A DNA stretch of 42,569 bases from Nitrosotalea sp. Its GTDB lineage: Archaea > Thermoproteota > Nitrososphaeria > Nitrososphaerales > Nitrosopumilaceae. The notes below the pieces were generated by a model that did no database searches, had not been told where the DNA came from, and was given only the letters and a program-made list of their open reading frames with translations. The position numbers were made by a program, and so were the translations under genes. The stretch is taken from assembly GCA_023252335.1 (NCBI GenBank), contig JAJPEA010000003.1:1-42569 (forward strand). The letters are read 5' to 3'. Positions 39,139 to 42,569 of this stretch are shown one piece after another; position 1 is the first letter of the stretch, and every line of letters starts with the position of its first letter.

Positions 39139-40115
39139 TTCATATCACTTGCAAAAGTTTTGACAAGAAGTTCAAAGGATTCTTTTACATTGCCCACGGG
39201 ATTGAATTGAAGTATGGGCAAGTCTACCCCTGACTCAATAAACTGTGATGTCTTTTGTATTACATCATCAGGTGTTCCACATATTGCTAGAGAGTTTACC
39301 ATGTCATCTGTTACAAATACATGATTACCACTGAGACCTTTTTTCTTATACTCTTCAAATATTGTCTCTGTCTCTTTTTTAAAACCATTTGATGCCAAAA
39401 ATTGTCTATAAATTCCTCCAACTGAAACATAAAACGCGATAGTTTGTTTGACGCGAGTAATTGCTTTTTCAGAGTCACTTGAAACACATGTTATCAATTG
39501 ACATGCAACATCAATTTTCCGTCTAGATTGCATCTTTTCAATTGTTGTTTTTAGCTCATGTAATGGTCGCAGATAAAATATCACTCCATCTGCAATCTCC
39601 CAAGTAAGTTCTACCATTTTTTGGTTTATGGCAGCAAGATAAATTGGAATTCTAGTTCTCTCAGGTTTGATCAATAGACCAAAATTTTTCAAATGAAAGA
39701 ATTTACCATCATATGATACTTTTTTCCCAGACATGACAAGGCGAGATACATCCACATATTCCCGCATTCTCTGTAACGGATTTTTAAATTCCATGCCATG
39801 CCAGTCTTCAACAATTGGTTTACTACTAGTACCAAGCCCTAGCATGAATCTACCACCTGATATGACATCAAGTGTAACAGCAGACATGGCTGTCAATGCA
39901 GGACTTCGGGAATAAATATTAATGATGGATGAACCTAACTTGGGCTTGTTTGCAATGCTTGCCACGTGTGATAAAATTGAACCACAGTCCATTCCCCACG
40001 TTTCAGGAATCCAAATAGAGTCAGCAGAGTAACCATTCAACACTTTTGCGCAGTCAAAAATCTCTTTAACTGACAAGAGAGAACCTAGACTAAACCCAAG
40101 TCTCATCATATTCAC
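39135..40115 (-). CDS. LLM-class (F420-dependent type) oxidoreductase
   Basis: 326 residues, luciferase-like TIM barrel: L-G-F-S-L-G-S at the start, S-I-W-I-P-E-T-W-G, I-I-N-I-Y-S-R-S-P-A-L-T-A-M-S-A-V-T-L-D, G-G-R-F-M-L-G-L-G-T-S-S-K-P-I, I-C-G-T-P-D-D-V-I. The S-R-S-P and G-L-G-T/S motifs are those of F420-binding relatives of methylene-tetrahydromethanopterin reductase. Substrate unknown. ATG 40115 overlaps the nucleotidyltransferase stop by 4 nt. Its place between a sugar-nucleotide enzyme and a thiolase is unusual. Confidence 0.9.
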   Translation of the reverse strand: MNMMRLGFSLGSLLSVKEIFDCAKVLNGYSADSIWIPETWGMDCGSILSHVASIANKPKLGSSIINIYSRSPALTAMSAVTLDVISGGRFMLGLGTSSKPIVEDWHGMEFKNPLQRMREYVDVSRLVMSGKKVSYDGKFFHLKNFGLLIKPERTRIPIYLAAINQKMVELTWEIADGVIFYLRPLHELKTTIEKMQSRRKIDVACQLITCVSSDSEKAITRVKQTIAFYVSVGGIYRQFLASNGFKKETETIFEEYKKKGLSGNHVFVTDDMVNSLAICGTPDDVIQKTSQFIESGVDLPILQFNPVGNVKESFELLVKTFASDMK

Positions 40116-40801
40116 TTGGAGAAAATGAATTTTTCATATTTATGAGTTTTAATAAAAGACTCACATTCTTCCATATCCTTGTAAGAATCAATAGATTTCC
40201 AAAAGGCCTTGTTGTATTTTACGGCATGCAGTCTTCCTGATTCTGCAAAAAGTGGAAATGTTGTGCTCTCAAGATTACCGTTTTTTGGCAGATGTTTTAA
40301 AATGTCCTTGTTTAGATAGTATACACCGGCATTCATCCAGTAATCAAGCATCTCAGGTTTTTCTTCAAATCTCTCAACCTTTTCCCCATCAAGACGAACG
40401 ATTCCAAATGATGTTCTAAGTGGTATCACTGCAACAGAATTTGTTTGAGTTTGTAATTTTTTCAAATCAATATCTGTCAATATGTCACCGTTTATGACAA
40501 AAAAATCTCCAGTATCAATATGCTTGCTTGCTTTTTTTATGGCACCAGCTGTTCCAAGAGGTTCAGTTTCAATGGAATACTCCATATTTACTCCGAGGTT
40601 TTTATTTTCTAGATGTTTTATCACTTGATCTGCTTTATAGCCAGCACATACTATGATGTCGTTGATTGCAAATTTTTTAAAGTAACGTATTTGCCACTCG
40701 ATGATTGGATAATTACAAATCGGTATCAAAGGTTTTGGAAGATAATCTGTCAACGGTTTGAGCCGCTTACCAAACCCTCCGGAAAGAAGTATCGCTTTCA
40801 T
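40112..40801 (-). CDS. NDP-sugar nucleotidyltransferase
   Basis: 229 residues. Signature L-S-G-G-F-G-K-R-L-K-P-L-T and P-K-P-L-I-P (about 7-27), then G-T-A-G-A-I, V-I-N-G-D-I-L-T-D-I-D with the metal-binding Asp, F-E-E-K-P. It makes NDP-sugars (GDP-mannose, dTDP- or UDP-glucose type) from sugar-1-phosphate for glycans or S-layer glycosylation. No C-terminal left-handed helix domain, so of the short RmlA-like form. First gene of the operon; ATG 40801. Confidence 0.92.
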   Translation of the reverse strand: MKAILLSGGFGKRLKPLTDYLPKPLIPICNYPIIEWQIRYFKKFAINDIIVCAGYKADQVIKHLENKNLGVNMEYSIETEPLGTAGAIKKASKHIDTGDFFVINGDILTDIDLKKLQTQTNSVAVIPLRTSFGIVRLDGEKVERFEEKPEMLDYWMNAGVYYLNKDILKHLPKNGNLESTTFPLFAESGRLHAVKYNKAFWKSIDSYKDMEECESFIKTHKYEKFIFSK

Positions 40802-40860
40802 AGATTAGGAATTTTTCAATTTGAATTAAAAGATTTGGAAAACTTCTAGTTCTGAAGAAT

Positions 40861-41022
40861 TCAAGAGTCATCAAGTTTTTTCTCAGTGAGATAATAGTGT
40901 AATTCAGTATAGCATTCTACACAATAATCTTGATCATTTGTATGCTCACAATCGTATACCTTACTTACATCCTGACCGCATTTAGAACAGCTTACCACGT
41001 GAATAAGGTAACATGGACTCAT
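40861..41022 (-). CDS. 53-residue zinc-binding protein
   Basis: ATG 41022 to TGA at 40861. Begins M-S-P-C-Y-L-I-H-V-V, then S-C-S-K-C-G-Q-D-V, Y-D-C-E-H-T, D-Y-C-V-E-C-Y-T-E-L-H-Y-Y-L. Pairs C-x2-C, C-x-H and C-x2-C fit two treble-clef-like zinc knuckles. It lies 59 nt upstream of the nucleotidyltransferase operon on the same strand and might share its transcript. No family recognised. Confidence 0.6.
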   Translation of the reverse strand: MSPCYLIHVVSCSKCGQDVSKVYDCEHTNDQDYCVECYTELHYYLTEKKLDDS

Positions 41023-41074
41023 CTTTGAGTATTTCTTTGATTGTACACTCTACCCAGCATTCAAGATGGTAAAT

Positions 41075-41452
41075 CTATGATTTTCGTATTTTAATTATGC
41101 CCAGGATGGCAATTATGACACCTATGCCTAAAACAGCCCCCATCTCACGCATACCTCTAGAATCTTGAGACTGACCGCTCTGCATTGCAAGAATTATTCC
41201 AGTACCTGCAAGTATCAAAGCACCTCCAATCAATATCAGTATGCCTAGTTTTTTAGAAGGCTCTTTTCTAGTTATGAAAAAAGAGACTATCAACATCACT
41301 GACGGTATTATTCCAAAAATTGATCCTCTAACGGATACATCAATTGGAAGAAATCCCATTTTATTGCCGTTGGCCACAATTACGTCCGCACCATAAATGC
41401 AAAGCATCACTATGGATATCGCGGACATTACAATTGCAACCTTTAGATTCAT
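41075..41452 (-). CDS. Four-helix membrane protein, unknown
   Basis: 125 residues. Four hydrophobic segments: about 4-24 (A-I-V-M-S-A-I-S-I-V-M-L-C-I-Y), 42-62 (G-S-I-F-G-I-I-P-S-V-M-L-I-V-S-F-F), 69-90 (L-G-I-L-I-L-I-G-G-A-L-I-L-A-G-T), and 104-122 (A-V-L-G-I-G-V-I-I-A-I-L-G-I), with short basic loops. Its ATG lies about 66 nt downstream of the prepilin-peptidase gene end. Resembles small thaumarchaeal integral proteins with no assigned role. Confidence 0.65.
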   Translation of the reverse strand: MNLKVAIVMSAISIVMLCIYGADVIVANGNKMGFLPIDVSVRGSIFGIIPSVMLIVSFFITRKEPSKKLGILILIGGALILAGTGIILAMQSGQSQDSRGMREMGAVLGIGVIIAILGIIKIRKS

Positions 41453-41518
41453 ACCTAATCGTTTTTTTTACAACTAATAAACCTTAGATCAGAAAATCCA
41501 AAAGATGTCTCAAAAACA

Positions 41519-42211
41519 TTAATGCATAATCTTGATAACATTAAAGATAACATCACCATAAACCAGTTGGATAACAAATCCCCCAAAAATATAGATCATG
41601 TATGGAATTCCAGGTGTAACCCATGTATCTGCAGAAGAACAAAACTCTTCATTATCAGCATTCTTTAATGCAAAATCCAACTTGCGTGAGTTTCCTTCTC
41701 TTTTTTCAATTGAAAAACTAAATTTCGGATTTTTCGAACGATGTCCCACAAACATGGCAATTATCTTGCTTTTTCTAGTTTCAGTTTCAAAGCCCTTGAA
41801 AATATCTTCATGTCGCAATATTGCAAAAATATTTCGTGTCACATTGACTAGAACAGGAGTTATTGAAAGTATCACTGTATTAATCAACGTAGTAAATGGA
41901 TGAACTGGAGAAACAGAAAATGTAGATTCAGGAACAAGTGCAGATAGGACAATCAATGCAAAAGCATCTGCTCCCCCAAAAAAACCAATACGCCAAACAA
42001 ATAATGCAACAGGCGCAATTATTAATGAGATTCCAATGGTAGTAAGAGAACCAACCACATTTGGTGTAATAAACAAAAGGACAACTGCCACCCCACCAAA
42101 GATCATCCACAGTCTATCATCAACCTCTCTCTTTTTGATATCAGTATATGATGCAATTCCTAGCATTAGTAATGCCAAGACAATTCTAATATTATTTACA
42201 TCAAAAGACAT
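41519..42211 (-). CDS. A24-family prepilin/preflagellin peptidase
   Basis: 230 residues from ATG 42211 (frame continues to TTG 42259). Aspartyl protease motifs: Y-T-D-I-K-K-R-E-V-D-D-R-L-W in the first loop and G-G-A-D-A-F-A-L (G-x-x-D) in the second. Five or six hydrophobic segments and a soluble insert of about 90 residues (I-F-K-G-F-E-T-E-T-R..., with A-D-T-W-V-T-P-G-I-P-Y) before the final helix. It would cleave class III signal peptides of archaellin/pilin-like proteins at the inner membrane face. No pilin gene is seen nearby. Confidence 0.87.
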   Translation of the reverse strand: MSFDVNNIRIVLALLMLGIASYTDIKKREVDDRLWMIFGGVAVVLLFITPNVVGSLTTIGISLIIAPVALFVWRIGFFGGADAFALIVLSALVPESTFSVSPVHPFTTLINTVILSITPVLVNVTRNIFAILRHEDIFKGFETETRKSKIIAMFVGHRSKNPKFSFSIEKREGNSRKLDFALKNADNEEFCSSADTWVTPGIPYMIYIFGGFVIQLVYGDVIFNVIKIMH

Positions 42212-42273
42212 TGTTAATGATTGGAAATCTACATTAATCAATAAATTAAGATTTCTCAAATTTATTTACTGAT

Positions 42274-42462
42274 GTGCCTAATTATTTGAAAGCACTTTGT
42301 AGTGAAGTACACATATTTTGGGTAAAAAAACCAAATCATCCAACAAGCAGAGCAAGACGTGAAAATGAACAAAAATGTTACTTTATCATTTTATCACATG
42401 GTAAATTATTGTATAAGTTAAAACGATATGTAAAACTCTCCAATAATTTAAAAATTCTATAA
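42274..42462 (+). CDS. Doubtful 62-codon ORF
   Basis: GTG 42274 to TAA 42462, strongly basic (R-A-R-R-E-N-E-Q-K, K-L-L-Y-K-L-K-R-Y-V-K-L-S-N) with one short hydrophobic stretch (C-Y-F-I-I-L-S-H-G-K). No upstream TATA of convincing placement. It converges on the partial gene at the right edge, overlapping it by 6 nt. May be chance. Confidence 0.22.
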   Translation: MPNYLKALCSEVHIFWVKKPNHPTSRARRENEQKCYFIILSHGKLLYKLKRYVKLSNNLKIL

Positions 42463-42569
42463 ATCAGACATGTGATTGTATGAGACTATGCATGTCACAT
42501 AGTTACCTGTTACGTCATCAATTAACGCATTAGCAGTAAAAGTAGGCCAAGGAGGACTATTCAAGACAG
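42457..42569 (-). CDS. C-terminus of a gene entering from the right edge (partial)
   Basis: Minus-strand frame open from the edge to TAG at 42457: N-S-P-P-W-P-T-F-T-A-N-A-L-I-D-D-V-T-G-N-Y-V, then C-I-V-S-Y-N-H-M-S-D-L. It reads like the end of a folded protein, with Pro/Trp and alternating strands, about 37 codons visible. Product unknown; start lies outside the window. Confidence 0.4.
   Translation of the reverse strand, partial: VLNSPPWPTFTANALIDDVTGNYVTCIVSYNHMSDL

Noticed and set aside
1..42569. tRNA, rRNA, CRISPR array, insertion sequence or replication origin
   Set aside because: No T-arm-like GGTTCRANNCC segments with paired acceptor ends, no regularly spaced repeats with unique spacers, no transposase and no origin-box cluster were seen by eye. 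A tRNAscan/Infernal run would settle RNA genes.

Overview
The window reads as a chromosomal segment of an ammonia-oxidising-type thaumarchaeon (Nitrososphaeria, probably group I.1a). Supporting signs: a low-GC genome, archaeal EF-1alpha / ribosomal protein S10 / Rpo12, an archaeal-type ThrRS, the archaeal FBP aldolase/phosphatase, phosphorylating type II GAPDH, a 3-hydroxybutyryl-CoA dehydrogenase of the kind used in the thaumarchaeal hydroxypropionate/hydroxybutyrate cycle, an F420-type oxidoreductase, PEFG C-terminal sorting tails, and TATA boxes about 20-30 nt before many start codons (leaderless or nearly leaderless transcripts). The genus is not fixed by what I can see. No rRNA, tRNA, CRISPR array or insertion sequence was recognised.

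Layout. 1-4.6 kb is an accessory stretch: the start of an exported protein running off the left edge, a small membrane protein, a PEFG-tailed reading frame without a start codon, a stand-alone receiver plus a dCache histidine kinase, and a GC-richer patch (about 3.42-4.42 kb) with another start-less coding frame, tiny ORFs and a small heat-shock protein. 4.6-8.1 kb holds a secreted spherulin-4-like glycosidase and a run of very small unknown proteins. 8.1-17.3 kb is information processing: thrS, an arginase/agmatinase-family gene, DNA polymerase B carrying an intein with endonuclease motifs in catalytic motif C, dCMP deaminase just upstream of it, and a divergent Hef-type helicase. PolB ends in a canonical PCNA-binding box and Hef in a similar one. 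17.4-23.9 kb is mixed: a PEFG surface protein, a stand-alone Lrp/AsnC sensor domain, a PD-(D/E)xK-like protein, an EVE protein, a 3-hydroxyacyl-CoA dehydrogenase and a LOG-like protein, with several small zinc-type proteins.

24-28.5 kb contains the most unusual protein: an FBP aldolase/phosphatase extended by about 185 residues of Gln/Pro/Gly/Arg/Lys-rich low-complexity sequence. It is divergent from an operon of tuf(EF-1alpha)-rps10-rpoP, followed tail to tail by a C2H2 zinc finger, a triple zinc-ribbon protein and a 40-residue ribbon-helix-helix-like peptide. 28.5-37.7 kb holds HMG-CoA synthase, a DsbA-like membrane thiol oxidoreductase, GAPDH, a CNNM/CorB-type transporter, threonine synthase, a 37-residue Cys-rich protein, a flavin-reductase-like fusion and an Hjc-like resolvase. 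37.7-40.8 kb is a tight four-gene operon with ATGA overlaps: NDP-sugar nucleotidyltransferase, LLM-class (F420-type) oxidoreductase, thiolase, DUF35. The right end has a zinc protein, membrane proteins, an A24 prepilin peptidase and the end of another gene.

How it fits together: GAPDH and FBP aldolase/phosphatase give gluconeogenesis; the 3-hydroxybutyryl-CoA dehydrogenase and thiolase touch acyl-CoA metabolism and carbon fixation; HMG-CoA synthase (with thiolase/DUF35 as candidate partners) feeds mevalonate and archaeal lipids; PolB, Hef, dCMP deaminase and Hjc serve replication and repair. Many starts had to be moved from the longest reading frame to a start that sits correctly behind a TATA box.
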